The notes under the pieces: model-generated
The model's input: the letters and a program-made list of their open reading frames with translations, nothing else
Databases searched by the model: none
Told to the model about the DNA's origin: nothing
Part shown: positions 1 through 9,991 of the stretch, piece after piece
Layout: each line of letters starts with the position of its first letter
Numbering within the stretch: the stretch's first letter is position 1
Translations under genes and position numbers: made by a program
NCBI GenBank assembly: GCA_025360815.1
Contig: JANYBL010000013.1
Span: forward strand, 1 to 37,950
DNA length: 37,950 nucleotides
From: Burkholderiales bacterium
GTDB lineage: Bacteria > Pseudomonadota > Gammaproteobacteria > Burkholderiales > Usitatibacteraceae
Reading direction: 5' to 3'

Positions 1-1263
1 GAGGCGGGCAAGACGATGCCCGATGCGCTGGGTGAAGTCCGCGAGGCAGCTGATTTTTGTCGCTACTATGCAGCGCTCGCGCGGCGGCATTTTTCGCAGC
101 CAGAGGTGTTGAGCGGCCCCACCGGTGAATCCAATGAATTAAGCTTGGTAGGGCGCGGTGTGTTTGCCGCTATCTCGCCGTGGAATTTTCCACTGGCAAT
201 TTTTCTGGGACAAGTTGCCGCAGCTTTTGCGGCTGGTAATGCGGTGGTTGCCAAGCCCGCCGAGCAGACGCCGATCACAGCATTTGAAGCAGTCAAACTA
301 TTGCTCGAAGCAGGCATGCCCAACGATGCGATTGCGTTCGTGCCGGGTCGCGGTGAGACGATTGGCGCGCAGTTGGTTGCTGATACGCGAATCGCTGGCG
401 TGGTTTTTACGGGCGGCACGAATACGGCGCAAGCCATCAATCGTGCGCTCGCTAACCGCAGCGGACCCATCATTCCCTTCATCGCCGAAACAGGCGGGCT
501 CAACGCCATGATCGCGGATTCATCGGCATTGCCGGAACAGGTGGTCAGTGATGTGATCGCGTCTGCCTTCAATAGTGCCGGGCAACGCTGCTCGGCACTG
601 CGTATTTTGTGCGTACAGGCTGATATTGCGCCGCGCATCAAAACCTTGCTGCATGGCGCAATGCAGGAGTTGAATCTTGGCCGCCCTGAAAATCTGGATA
701 CCGATATCGGCCCCGTGATTGACCGTGAGGCATTTGACAATCTCATCACCCACCGCGAAAAAATGGCCATGATTTATCCTCAAGTTGGCCAAACATTGTT
801 GCCGCGTGAGCTGATGAAAAATGCCGACGGCACCAAGGGCGCAGATGATGCAAGGGGTCATTTCTTTGCGCCATGCGCGTTTGAAATTCCGACATTTGAT
901 GCCATCAAAAGCGAAGTGTTTGGCCCGATTTTGCACATCTACACATTTGCGGGCGAAGACTTGATGGATGTCGTGGATCAAATCAATGCATCCGGTTACG
1001 GTTTGACCCTCGGTGTGCATTCACGGATTGAAGAAACGATTGCCGCCGTACGAGCACGTGCGCGGGTCGGTAATTTGTACGTGAACCGGAATCAGATCGG
1101 TGCGGTCGTTGGCGTGCAGCCGTTTGGCGGTGAAGGATTGAGCGGCACTGGTCCCAAGGCAGGCGGAGCGCACTATTTATTCCGCTTTGCGGGCGAACGA
1201 TGCTGTACCGTCAATACCGCAGCGGCAGGTGGCAACGCGGCGTTGATTGCCAGTTCGGAATAA
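1..1263 (+). CDS. putA: Bifunctional proline dehydrogenase/P5C dehydrogenase PutA, C-terminal part (5' end outside window)
   Basis: This is the aldehyde dehydrogenase half of PutA, which oxidises glutamate semialdehyde (from P5C) to glutamate with NAD+ in proline catabolism. The frame is open from base 1, so the gene starts upstream of the window. Visible family motifs are EVREAADFCRYYA at the start of the domain, the SPWNFPLAIF Rossmann segment, VFTGGTNTA, the catalytic glutamate in AETGG, the catalytic cysteine in NSAGQRCSALR, and the PutA-type end QPFGGEGLSGTGPKAGG. The protein stops soon after this motif, so it lacks the extra C-terminal domain of the longest PutA forms. Whether the N-terminal DNA-binding domain and proline dehydrogenase domain are present cannot be seen. 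A stand-alone P5C dehydrogenase (RocA/PruA) is less likely because these motifs are PutA-like. Confidence 0.95.
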   Translation, partial: EAGKTMPDALGEVREAADFCRYYAALARRHFSQPEVLSGPTGESNELSLVGRGVFAAISPWNFPLAIFLGQVAAAFAAGNAVVAKPAEQTPITAFEAVKLLLEAGMPNDAIAFVPGRGETIGAQLVADTRIAGVVFTGGTNTAQAINRALANRSGPIIPFIAETGGLNAMIADSSALPEQVVSDVIASAFNSAGQRCSALRILCVQADIAPRIKTLLHGAMQELNLGRPENLDTDIGPVIDREAFDNLITHREKMAMIYPQVGQTLLPRELMKNADGTKGADDARGHFFAPCAFEIPTFDAIKSEVFGPILHIYTFAGEDLMDVVDQINASGYGLTLGVHSRIEETIAAVRARARVGNLYVNRNQIGAVVGVQPFGGEGLSGTGPKAGGAHYLFRFAGERCCTVNTAAAGGNAALIASSE

Positions 1264-1335
1264 TGAATGGTGTGGTGATTGCGCCGGGGATGCTGCAAAG
1301 TTCACCGACGGTGGCGCGTGCTTTTAGCGAGATGT

Positions 1336-1377
1336 GGCGGGTTTTGCTTCACGGAGGGTAAGGCTTATTAACCCGCC
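1336..1377 (+). terminator. Stem-loop downstream of putA
   Basis: GGCGGGTT (1336-1343) and AACCCGCC (1370-1377) form a perfect 8-bp stem around a 26-nt loop, 73 bases after the putA stop. There is an AAAA rather than a U-run after the right arm, so intrinsic termination is uncertain. It may instead be an mRNA 3' end structure. Confidence 0.35.
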
Positions 1378-1416
1378 AAAAGCGAAGCGACTTTATTTGC
1401 AGAAGGTGACGCGCAC

Positions 1417-2274
1417 TTGTCACAAAATAAATTGAAAATGGATGCTATGAATTATTTGAAACTATTTTTTGATAGCATCCCACTTTCGAATGGGCTTTCA
1501 ACGAGGTTAGAAACCGGCAGGGTTTTTATATCTTGCCTGTGCCCGCTGTTATTGTTGGTAGGCTGCGCGAGCAATTTGGACAAAAAGCCAGTACCGTTTC
1601 CGTTGGCATCTGCACAGTCCATTTCCCCCTTCTCGCTTGCTAACAGCGGCGATGCGCTACCTGTTGGCTGGCAGACGTGGATCATCACCCGATTTAATCG
1701 CAACACCAGCTACAAAATTGTCGAGCGCGATGGCGCTAGGGTGCTTGAGGCACACGCTGATAAAGCGGCCTCGGGCGTGCTGCAAGAGGTCTCGATTGAG
1801 CCAACCCTCTATCCGCAGCTCTCATGGCGCTGGCAAGTCTCAAGCCTGCCAAAAAGCGCCGATATCACGCGCCGGGGTAGCGACGATTCGCCTGCCCGCG
1901 TCATCATCAGTTTTGACGGTGATAAGTCCAAATTTGACTTTGAAGACCGCGCAGCGGCTGACCTCGTCAAGCTCTTCAGTGGCCGGGAAATGCCCTACGC
2001 TTCGCTTATGTACGTTTGGGACAACAAGCTACCCGTCAACGCACTCGTCGATAACGCCCACTCCGGCCGGGCAAAAATGATCGTGGTCGAAAGTGGCCAG
2101 GCCAACGTCGGGGCATGGTTAGATTTCAAACGAAATGTCGTTGAAGACTTTAAGCGCGCTTTCAATGAAATGCCCGGCAAGATCATTTCAGTCGGTGTAA
2201 TGACGGACTCGAATGCAACGAGTACGGTGGTGACGGCACATTATGGCGATATCGCTTTGCGAGTTGCAGATTGA
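1417..2274 (+). CDS. DUF3047 domain lipoprotein
   Basis: The C-terminal two thirds match DUF3047, a family of exported proteins of unknown function. Recognisable blocks are LSWRWQVSSLP, DDSPARVIISFDGD, ASLMYVWDN and a final GDIALRV strand. The N-terminus carries a hydrophobic segment ending in the lipobox LVGC (Cys50 counted from the TTG start), so the product is probably a lipoprotein. The TTG at 1417 is chosen because AGGTGA lies seven bases upstream. ATG codons at 1438 and 1447 are alternatives with no visible ribosome binding site. Any of these starts leaves a stretch of 35 or more residues before the hydrophobic core, long for a signal peptide, and part of that stretch is encoded by an inverted repeat. 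Function is not known. Confidence 0.8.
   Translation: MSQNKLKMDAMNYLKLFFDSIPLSNGLSTRLETGRVFISCLCPLLLLVGCASNLDKKPVPFPLASAQSISPFSLANSGDALPVGWQTWIITRFNRNTSYKIVERDGARVLEAHADKAASGVLQEVSIEPTLYPQLSWRWQVSSLPKSADITRRGSDDSPARVIISFDGDKSKFDFEDRAAADLVKLFSGREMPYASLMYVWDNKLPVNALVDNAHSGRAKMIVVESGQANVGAWLDFKRNVVEDFKRAFNEMPGKIISVGVMTDSNATSTVVTAHYGDIALRVAD
1440..1480 (+). repeat. Inverted repeat within the 5' end of the DUF3047 gene
   Basis: GGATGCTAT (1440-1448) and ATAGCATCC (1472-1480) are perfectly complementary and enclose a 23-nt AT-rich loop. The hairpin spans the possible ATG start at 1447. It could affect translation start, or it could be a small inserted repeat that lengthened the N-terminus. Confidence 0.5.
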
Positions 2275-2290
2275 TTGGTTGATTGGTTGA
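2271..2290 (+). repeat. 8-bp tandem repeat at the DUF3047 stop codon
   Basis: TTGATTGG occurs twice in tandem (2271-2278, 2279-2286) and is followed by the half unit TTGA. It covers the stop codon of the DUF3047 gene. The rest of the spacer to 2490 holds no convincing gene. The open frame running through it has no family similarity that I recognise. Confidence 0.5.
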
Positions 2291-2490
2291 TCAATCCCGC
2301 AAGCTCCGGCCTAACGCACCGCCGAACCGCAAAGCCGCTCACCCACAACTGCGGCAACGAACTTCGCCGCAAAATTGGACAGCAACGCCGTCCCAGCCGA
2401 ACCAATCGCAATGCCAATCGGCTTGGTGGATTGATGCATTGCAGATTGATTCATGGGTGCTCATTTCCTCGCATTCCAACCCGTTGCCAC

Positions 2491-5400
2491 TCAATCAGCC
2501 GATGCATGCATCAGGCCAGGGTTGACGTCGTTACTGTTTTTCGCAACAGCATCTTTTTTCAGCATCGCTTCATGATCGCGATTACGATGACGGCCAGCAG
2601 CTAACCGGGTCATCCTAAAAATAAATCGCAAGAACACCAGCGCCATCAAAGCCTCCAACATGGTCGTGACGAACGCATACAAGGTGTTGAGTTTGGACGA
2701 CTGCCATTGCAATTCGCGCCAATGGAATTTTGCTAGCGCACGATCACGGGCGATTTCGATAGCGTCGTAAAACGTCGGCACCATCAACAGCGTCAGAATG
2801 GTTGAGGTAATCGTGCCACCGATAATTGCCACCGCCATGGGCCGATAAAACTCGCCGCCTTCGCCCAAGCCAATTGCCACCGGCAACATGCCCGCAATCA
2901 GCGCAAAGGTGGTCATCAAAATCGGGCGGAGCCGCACCCGACCGGCATGCATCAGCGCATCCTCGCGGGGAACACCTTGTTGTTCTTCTTTTCGGGCGCA
3001 ATCGAGCAGCAAAATCGCATTCTTGGCCACCAGCCCTGCCAACATAATGATACCGATGAAGCTCATTAAATTCAGCGTGCCATTCGTTACATACAGCGCA
3101 ATCACCACGCCGATTAGGGATAACGGCAGCGAAAGCATGATTGGTATCGGTGCCGTGAAGGATCCGAATTGAATCACCAGCGTGAAATACATCAAGCCGA
3201 TGCCCATTGCGAGTGCAATACCCATTTCGCTGAAGACTTCATCTTGATCACGTGCCGCGCCGCCAAGCTCGAGCCCAAAGCCTGTGGGGAAATCGATTTG
3301 CTTAGCGATTTTGAGCGCATCAGCAGTGATTTCACCCGGCGAGCGGCCTTGTGCATTGGCCGAAACGGTAATCGTCCGTTTGCCATCGGTATGTTGAATC
3401 TGCGCTGGTCCCTTACCCATCGTAATCGTGGCGATTTGATCCAACGGCACCATCACATTCGAGCCCACTACTGCAATCGGCAAGTGCTCAATGTTAGCGG
3501 CACTGACACGATCAGAAGGGGCTAGACGCACGGCCACATCGCGGGTTTCACCGGTTGGGTCAACCCAATCACCTACTTCCACGCCCGCAAACGCAACGCG
3601 CAGTGCCTGCGCGGCGTCACCGACCGAAATGCCCAACGCGTTGGCCAAGCCACGGTTCATTTCGATCTTCAGTTCATCTTTCGGATCTTGCTCAGACAAA
3701 CCAACATCCACGGCGCCCGGCACGTTGGCGAGCTTGTCCATGAAATCTTGCGTGATGGCCAGCAGCTTGCGCGAATCGGGGCCGGAGAATTGCACTTGCA
3801 CCGGCTTTCTTGCGCCGTTATTGAGGTCATCCAACACCGTATATTCAGCGCCAATCACTTGCTTCATTTTTTCGCGCAAATTAAGGGCGATTTCAGTGGC
3901 AGAACGCTTGCGTGTTGTGCTTTTGTCGATATCGACATAAACACGTCCGCCGCCGCTGTTCACCGAGCTACTGGTCGCTTTTGTCTCGGGAATGGTGCGG
4001 GCAATTTCGGCTGCTTTTTCCACCTTTAAACGTGCGTATTCCAAGCTCGCACTTGATGGGGTGCGGACATCAATCGCAATCGTGCCGAAGTCGGACTTTG
4101 GCAGGAAGCTTGTGCCGCCGAGCGTCGCTTGAAAGGCGATAGCCGCTACAAAGGTCGCGCCGGCGATAAGCGCCATCGATTTACGATGGTGCAGCGCCCA
4201 CTCAATCACCTTGCTGTAGCGATTCGCTTGGTGGTCAAACCAATGATTAAACTTTTGCAGCCAAAGCGAAAGTCCGGTTTTTTTCGCATGTGTATAACCG
4301 ACCGGATCGCCCCAATAAGCAGAAAGCATTGGATCCAGCGTAAACGAAATCAGCAAACTCACGATCACTGATGCGGCCACGGTCAAGGCAAAGGGCCGGA
4401 ACCATTCGCCTGCGCCGCCGCCCATGAACGCAACGGGAATAAAAACAGCGATGATGGAAAAGGTGGTTGCCGTCACTGCCATGCCGATCTCGGCCGTGCC
4501 TGCGCTGGCGGCAGTTAAACGATCTTTGCCCATCTCCATATGACGGACAATGTTCTCCCGCACCACAATCGCATCGTCAATGAGTACGCCGATGGCGAGC
4601 GATAAGCCGAGCAGTGTCATGAAATTCAGCGTAAAGCCGCAGGCCCAAATAGCGATGAACGCCGCGATGGCGGAGGTTGGCAACGCCAATGCGGTGATCA
4701 GCGTCGAGCGCCATGAGTTCAAAAACGCGTAGACCACCAAAATCGTCAGCACCGCGCCGAACATCAGCGATTCAATCACGTTTTGTAGGCTTGATTGCGC
4801 GCTTTTGCCACCGTCCTCGGTGACCTCCAGCTTGGTGGTGGCTGGCAAGGTTTTGGAAACTTCTTGAACCAATTGGCGGATCTTATTTGCCACCGTCACG
4901 GTGCTCGCATCGCGAGAGCGGGTGATTTCGATGCCAACGTTCGGGTTGCCGTTGCGAAGGCTGTAACGCGATTGCTCGGCAAAGCCATCTTCAATCGTCG
5001 CGACTTGCCCTAGGCGCACAACCTCGTTACCGTTGCTGCCAACGCCGCGCTTTACAACAATTTGCTGGAATTCTGCGGGCGATTCGATACGCCCCACCAA
5101 GCGGATACTCTGTTCCTGTAATGGCCCTTTGACGCGGCCTACCGGTGCATTGGTATTCTGCTGGCGCAGCGCATTCGTGACATCGCTTACCGAGATGTTG
5201 TATTCGCGTAGCTTTTCCGCTTTTAGCAACACCGACAATTCACGGTGCAGCGCGCCACCGACATCGACCACTGAAACGCCGCTGATGGCACGGAATTTAT
5301 CGGCCAGTGTGTCTTCTGCATAGCGGGAAATTTCTGCATGGCTTTGCGTGCTCGATGACAACGATAATTGCATGATCGGCTGCGCGGCGGGGTCAATCCG

Positions 5401-5787
5401 TTCCAAATTCGGCTCGCGCATCTCCACCGGCAGTTTGTAACGGATCGAGGCGATTGCATTACGAATTTCGTCGGACGCTTCCACCATGTTTTTCTTGAAA
5501 TTGAAAATCATGACGATCGTGGCGTTGCTCTCGGCAGCCGTCGCGCGAATTTGATAAACCTGCGGAATGCTCTGCAGCGATTTTTCAATGCGGTTTATGA
5601 CCTCACGTTCGACCGTATCAGGTGAGGCGCCGGGGTAGGGGATGTTGATCACAATGACCGGTTGGTTCACATCCGGGTTTTGATTGACCTTTAAATTTTT
5701 CAGCGCCAGCAACCCCATAAACATCAGCATGATGATGAGCACGACCGTAATGGTTGGCCGCTTGATACTGAAATCAGAGAGAAACAT
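2491..5787 (-). CDS. RND efflux permease, hydrophobe/amphiphile (AcrB/MexB-like) family
   Basis: A proton-driven inner-membrane pump of the resistance-nodulation-division superfamily, which would expel drugs, solvents or metabolites with the membrane fusion protein encoded just upstream. The start FSIKRPTITVVLIIMLMFMG is the typical first helix. The two large periplasmic loops and helix blocks follow in order. The proton-relay pair Asp404-Asp405 lies in helix 4 within GVLIDDAIVVREN. At 1098 aa it is about 50 residues longer than AcrB. The extra C-terminal piece holds another hydrophobic stretch (ALMALVFLRFIFR) and a polar tail. The start lies two bases after the stop of the fusion-protein gene, so the two are co-transcribed. 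No outer-membrane channel gene or TetR regulator is adjacent. The substrate cannot be predicted. Confidence 0.95.
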   Translation of the reverse strand: MFLSDFSIKRPTITVVLIIMLMFMGLLALKNLKVNQNPDVNQPVIVINIPYPGASPDTVEREVINRIEKSLQSIPQVYQIRATAAESNATIVMIFNFKKNMVEASDEIRNAIASIRYKLPVEMREPNLERIDPAAQPIMQLSLSSSTQSHAEISRYAEDTLADKFRAISGVSVVDVGGALHRELSVLLKAEKLREYNISVSDVTNALRQQNTNAPVGRVKGPLQEQSIRLVGRIESPAEFQQIVVKRGVGSNGNEVVRLGQVATIEDGFAEQSRYSLRNGNPNVGIEITRSRDASTVTVANKIRQLVQEVSKTLPATTKLEVTEDGGKSAQSSLQNVIESLMFGAVLTILVVYAFLNSWRSTLITALALPTSAIAAFIAIWACGFTLNFMTLLGLSLAIGVLIDDAIVVRENIVRHMEMGKDRLTAASAGTAEIGMAVTATTFSIIAVFIPVAFMGGGAGEWFRPFALTVAASVIVSLLISFTLDPMLSAYWGDPVGYTHAKKTGLSLWLQKFNHWFDHQANRYSKVIEWALHHRKSMALIAGATFVAAIAFQATLGGTSFLPKSDFGTIAIDVRTPSSASLEYARLKVEKAAEIARTIPETKATSSSVNSGGGRVYVDIDKSTTRKRSATEIALNLREKMKQVIGAEYTVLDDLNNGARKPVQVQFSGPDSRKLLAITQDFMDKLANVPGAVDVGLSEQDPKDELKIEMNRGLANALGISVGDAAQALRVAFAGVEVGDWVDPTGETRDVAVRLAPSDRVSAANIEHLPIAVVGSNVMVPLDQIATITMGKGPAQIQHTDGKRTITVSANAQGRSPGEITADALKIAKQIDFPTGFGLELGGAARDQDEVFSEMGIALAMGIGLMYFTLVIQFGSFTAPIPIMLSLPLSLIGVVIALYVTNGTLNLMSFIGIIMLAGLVAKNAILLLDCARKEEQQGVPREDALMHAGRVRLRPILMTTFALIAGMLPVAIGLGEGGEFYRPMAVAIIGGTITSTILTLLMVPTFYDAIEIARDRALAKFHWRELQWQSSKLNTLYAFVTTMLEALMALVFLRFIFRMTRLAAGRHRNRDHEAMLKKDAVAKNSNDVNPGLMHASAD

Positions 5788-5789
5788 GG

Positions 5790-7052
5790 CTATTTCCCGT
5801 TTGTACTGGAGGCAGCGGATTCGCTCGCACTCGCGTTGATGGTTGCGTTGGCTGCATTGAATGCAACGTTCACCGACGCACTCACAGAACCGCCATTGTT
5901 CAAATCAATTTTTTGTCCGTTCGCAAGCGTTGACGAGGGGTGGCGAATCACCTTCTCGCCCTCGCTAAGGCCACTCTTTAACGGGAAATCGCCACTTCGG
6001 TTATCGCGCTCACCAACGACAATTGTCGCTTTTTCAAGCGTGTTGTCTTTGGTATTGACGCGCCAGGCGGCGGTTTTGTCGCCATCACGTACCAGCGCGG
6101 TCGCAGGGATGGTCAGTGCCGCCACGCTATTGGTCTCAATCTGGCCTTCCGCGTAGAGTCCGCCGAGCTTTGGCTGCTTTTTGTCGATGAAATCAACCAG
6201 TACTTCCACCTGGCGCGTGGTCGCATTGGCTGAAGGATTCACGCGGCGAATCTTGCCGATAAATTTTTGCTCGCCATACCCGTTGACACGAAAAACCACC
6301 TGCTCACCCGATTTGACGCTACCGATGTTGTCGGCTGACACCAAGCCCTCAAAACGCATGCTGGTTGGATCGATCACCTTCACCAGTTCTTTGCCGATCT
6401 GTACGGTGTCGCCCACCGAGGCTTTGCGATCCGCGACGATGCCGTTAAACGGGGCCCGGACCTCAGTGCGTTGCAATTGCTGGCGAGCTTGCGCCGTGCG
6501 CGATTTGGCGCCTTCAAGGTCGCTTTGGGCGCCGTTACGGCGGTTTTCGGCATCATCCAACTGCTGCGCCGACGCCATGCCGGAGCCGCGCAGGGTTGTC
6601 ATGCGCTGAAACTGGCGTTCGGCTTGGTCGAGTGCCTGCTTGGCGGCGCGGGTTGCGGCATCGGCCGAGGCGAGGCTATCGCGAATCGCGGTATCGTCGA
6701 GCCGGACTAACAAATCGCCGCGATTCACGGCATCGCCGTTTTCTTTTAATACGTGCAATACCACCGCCGATACTTCCGCCCGTAAATCGGCGCGACGTTC
6801 CGGCTGAATCGAGCCGGTGATTGCGGGGCCAGATGAAAGTGAATCAGAGCGCACGGTATAGAGATCTTCAGCGGCGATCAATAAAGTTGCGCTTGGCGCG
6901 GCGAGCTTGTCATGCTTGTTCGCGGTTTTTTCCGGTACTTTATCGGACGCTTTATCGGGTGCCTTCTCAGGCGCCTTATTGCAAGCGGAAATCGTAAGTG
7001 AGAGTAGCGCGATGAGGGCGGCAGAATAAAGTGAATGTTTTTTTGGTTTCAT
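5790..7052 (-). CDS. RND efflux membrane fusion protein (HlyD/AcrA family lipoprotein)
   Basis: Periplasmic adaptor of the RND pump encoded downstream. The ATG at 7052 is chosen over an in-frame start 42 bases earlier because AGGGG sits just before it. The resulting 420-aa protein starts MKPKKHS, has a hydrophobic segment, and reaches the lipobox ISAC within the first 25 residues. After the cysteine comes a short repetitive linker of APEK/APDK/VPEK units, then the lipoyl half-motifs (AEVSAVVLHVLKENGDAV and VRAPFNGIVADRKASVGDTV), a coiled-coil hairpin between them rich in Ala/Gln/Arg, and the beta-barrel and membrane-proximal domains. The C-terminus is Ala/Ser-rich. It is followed after two bases by the permease gene. 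Confidence 0.93.
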   Translation of the reverse strand: MKPKKHSLYSAALIALLSLTISACNKAPEKAPDKASDKVPEKTANKHDKLAAPSATLLIAAEDLYTVRSDSLSSGPAITGSIQPERRADLRAEVSAVVLHVLKENGDAVNRGDLLVRLDDTAIRDSLASADAATRAAKQALDQAERQFQRMTTLRGSGMASAQQLDDAENRRNGAQSDLEGAKSRTAQARQQLQRTEVRAPFNGIVADRKASVGDTVQIGKELVKVIDPTSMRFEGLVSADNIGSVKSGEQVVFRVNGYGEQKFIGKIRRVNPSANATTRQVEVLVDFIDKKQPKLGGLYAEGQIETNSVAALTIPATALVRDGDKTAAWRVNTKDNTLEKATIVVGERDNRSGDFPLKSGLSEGEKVIRHPSSTLANGQKIDLNNGGSVSASVNVAFNAANATINASASESAASSTNGK

Positions 7053-7489
7053 TGGGTAGCCCCTGTCGATCGGTTTTGGTCTGTTAAGCCGCATAGATGC
7101 GCTACGTTGAATCGCATCGGGAACATAAAATCTTGGGAAAGCTTAGATTTCGTGTGCCGGTGTCGCATCAACAGCAGTGCTGGCAACGGACGCAAGAATA
7201 GGGCGGCAAGCCGCCATCCGCTACCGATCTAAGACGGAATGCGCATTTCAACGGATGAATAGCAGTTAGGCGCTGCTTTTGGGAAGGCGAGTATGCCGGG
7301 TTGCAACGGCACAAGTGCTGGCCGCTAACGGCAACAGCAGCATTTCGGCACCCCGGGAGCAGGCCTAAAGATGCCATAGAGGTGCCCCAAAGTGTCCGGC
7401 AGAAACCGGTTTAAGCGCTGCTAAATTTCAGTAAACCACGCCAAACGCCGCGCCAATTCAAGAATTTTTGGCGGTGAGGCGGTAAAAAA
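7053..7489. other. Spacer between the aminotransferase gene and the efflux operon
   Basis: These 437 bases should contain the 3' untranslated region of the aminotransferase gene and the efflux-operon promoter, both on the minus strand. A perfect short inverted repeat GGCGGC-AA-GCCGCC lies at 7202-7215. I see no convincing -10/-35 pair, no terminator with a U-run and no gene. The small open frames here have no recognisable family features. Confidence 0.5.
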
Positions 7490-8774
<1,285 letters not shown>

Positions 8775-9166
8775 ATGGTATTTTCGTTTTAGTCAGTGTG
8801 TATTTAGCGATGCGTTGGAATTGGGTTCGCATTTCCCTTTTTGTAAACTAACGATCATATTCAAACTTAATAATAATTTTATCGTATGACGCATATTGAT
8901 TACTCAAAAGATATTAAATTAGAATTTGAGTCAAGTAGTTCCCGTCCAACCCACCCGCAAGGCAAGGTGCCAAGCTTCCCGAGCAAATTCCGAGGCTAAA
9001 GGTTTCGATTGGGGTGATTGCGGAGGCTTGACCTTGCTCACAAGCAAGGTGCTTTCAAAAATTTATCTTTGCTAAAATGGGACCGGCTCAAAGCTCAGGG
9101 CAATCAATGTTGCAAATGGCAAACGATTAAACTAAACTAACAAAACTTAGTTCAATCGGAGCCATT
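8775..9166. other. AT-rich spacer upstream of the toxin-antitoxin pair
   Basis: Non-coding. The part from about 8800 to 8935 is distinctly AT-rich compared with the flanking genes, which is common at the edge of acquired DNA. A perfect 7-bp inverted repeat ACCTTGC-TCACAA-GCAAGGT lies at 9031-9050. A related GCAAGGCAAGGTGCC lies about 70 bases before it. No gene was seen. Confidence 0.45.
9135..9152 (+). promoter_or_regulatory. Candidate operator of the toxin-antitoxin operon
   Basis: AACTAA-CAAAAC-TTAGTT is a perfect 6-bp inverted repeat ending 14 bases before the antitoxin GTG start. Phd/YefM antitoxins usually repress their own operon by binding such palindromes. That this one is the site is inferred from its position only. 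Confidence 0.35.
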
Positions 9167-9472
9167 GTGCAAACTATCAATATTCACGAAGCGAAAACGC
9201 ATCTTTCTCGCTTGATCGAGCAGGCGGCGAACGGCGAGCCGTTTGTGATTGCCAAGGCAGGCAAACCGATGGTGAAAGTCACGGCATTAAATTCCCCAGA
9301 AAGTGGCCAAGTTAAGCGTTTGGGGTTCATGGCGGGACAGATCACGGTGCCCGATGATTTTGACGCGATGGGAAGTGCGGAAATTGAGCTGCTTTTTTCC
9401 GGCACGAGCAACGATCGCGCTGCCGTTAGCGCTGCCGTTAGCGCTGCTGTTAACGCTAAGCGAAAAACATGA
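9167..9472 (+). CDS. Type II antitoxin, Phd/YefM family
   Basis: A 101-aa antitoxin expected to bind DNA with its N-terminal half and neutralise the downstream PIN toxin with its C-terminal half. The N-terminus (TINIHEAKTHLSRLIEQAA, then GEPFVIAKAGKPMVKV) is the standard Phd/YefM fold. A GTG start is used, with GGAG about seven bases upstream. The stop codon overlaps the toxin start (ATGA). The C-terminal tail is odd: it consists of AAVSAAVSAAVNA encoded by three nearly identical 12-bp units, an expansion not typical of the family. The pair belongs to the Phd-VapC type; it might stabilise nearby DNA or act in stress response. Confidence 0.9.
   Translation: MQTINIHEAKTHLSRLIEQAANGEPFVIAKAGKPMVKVTALNSPESGQVKRLGFMAGQITVPDDFDAMGSAEIELLFSGTSNDRAAVSAAVSAAVNAKRKT
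9419..9457 (+). repeat. 12-bp tandem repeat in the antitoxin 3' end
   Basis: GCTGCCGTTAGC (9419-9430) is repeated exactly at 9431-9442, then once with two changes at 9443-9454, and ends with GCT. The unit is a multiple of three, so copy-number change would alter only the length of the Ala/Val/Ser tail of the antitoxin. Confidence 0.9.
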
Positions 9473-9855
9473 AGCTGCTGCTGGACACACATCTTCTCTT
9501 GTGGGCGGCTGGCACGCCCAAGCGCTTGTCTGCTGCAGCACGCAAGCTGATATCAGCACCCGAAAACGAATTGATTTTTAGCGCTGCCAGCTTATGGGAA
9601 ATCGTAATTAAGAGCGGATTGGGACGTGACGATTTTCAAGTCGATGCTCGGCTGATGCGCCGCGCATTGCTCGATAACAGCTACCGCGAACTACCCATGG
9701 GTAGTGAGCATGTGGTGGCGATTGATAGCTTGCCGCCCATTCACAAAGACCCGTTTGATCGCATCCTTGTAGCGCAAGCAATGGTCGAAGGCATCACGTT
9801 GCTAACAGCCGATCTGGTCTTGGCAAAGTATCCGGGTTCGGTGCGGTTAGTTTGA
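9469..9855 (+). CDS. PIN domain ribonuclease toxin, VapC-like
   Basis: A 128-aa PIN domain nuclease. Members of this family are toxins that cut tRNA or rRNA until bound by their antitoxin. The acidic metal-binding residues are in place: Asp6 in LLLDTH, Glu44 in SLWEI, Asp97 in DPFDRILVAQA and Asp115 in LLTAD. Its closest type is the PIN subgroup paired with Phd-like antitoxins (often annotated as 'type II toxin-antitoxin system VapC family toxin'). The ATG overlaps the antitoxin stop by four bases, which implies coupled translation. The length is normal and no residue is missing, so the toxin looks active. Confidence 0.9.
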   Translation: MKLLLDTHLLLWAAGTPKRLSAAARKLISAPENELIFSAASLWEIVIKSGLGRDDFQVDARLMRRALLDNSYRELPMGSEHVVAIDSLPPIHKDPFDRILVAQAMVEGITLLTADLVLAKYPGSVRLV

Positions 9856-9913
9856 TTGCTTGCTACAGCTTAAGCGAAACGCGGCCCCGAATGACAGCAA
9901 AAATAGTGAAGAC

Positions 9914-9991
9914 ATGATGAACGCAAGCGATTTAAAAAAAATGGAGCAAGCGTCTGATCCAAGGCTTGCCGTAAACACGCGTTATCGATGA
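9914..9991 (+). CDS. Possible 25-aa leader peptide coupled to the next gene
   Basis: Short frame beginning MMNASDLKKMEQASD and ending in TRYR. Its TGA stop overlaps the ATG of the following membrane-protein gene (cgATGAcc), the same coupling seen at other gene junctions here. A purine-rich AGTGAAG precedes the start. It has no family resemblance that I know. It may be a real small protein, or the remains of a longer gene. Evidence is limited to the overlap and the weak ribosome binding site. Confidence 0.3.
   Translation: MMNASDLKKMEQASDPRLAVNTRYR

Noticed and set aside
66-1020. Long open frames on the minus strand inside putA
   Set aside because: They are antisense to a gene with complete aldehyde dehydrogenase motifs. 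The translations are low-complexity and match nothing.
2275-2604. A 109-codon open frame after the DUF3047 gene
   Set aside because: It overlaps the 3' end of the RND permease gene, is rich in Arg/His/Cys without any family motif, and shows no ribosome binding site.
7202-7215. GGCGGC-AA-GCCGCC as a terminator
   Set aside because: The two-base loop is too short for a stable hairpin and no U-run follows on either strand.
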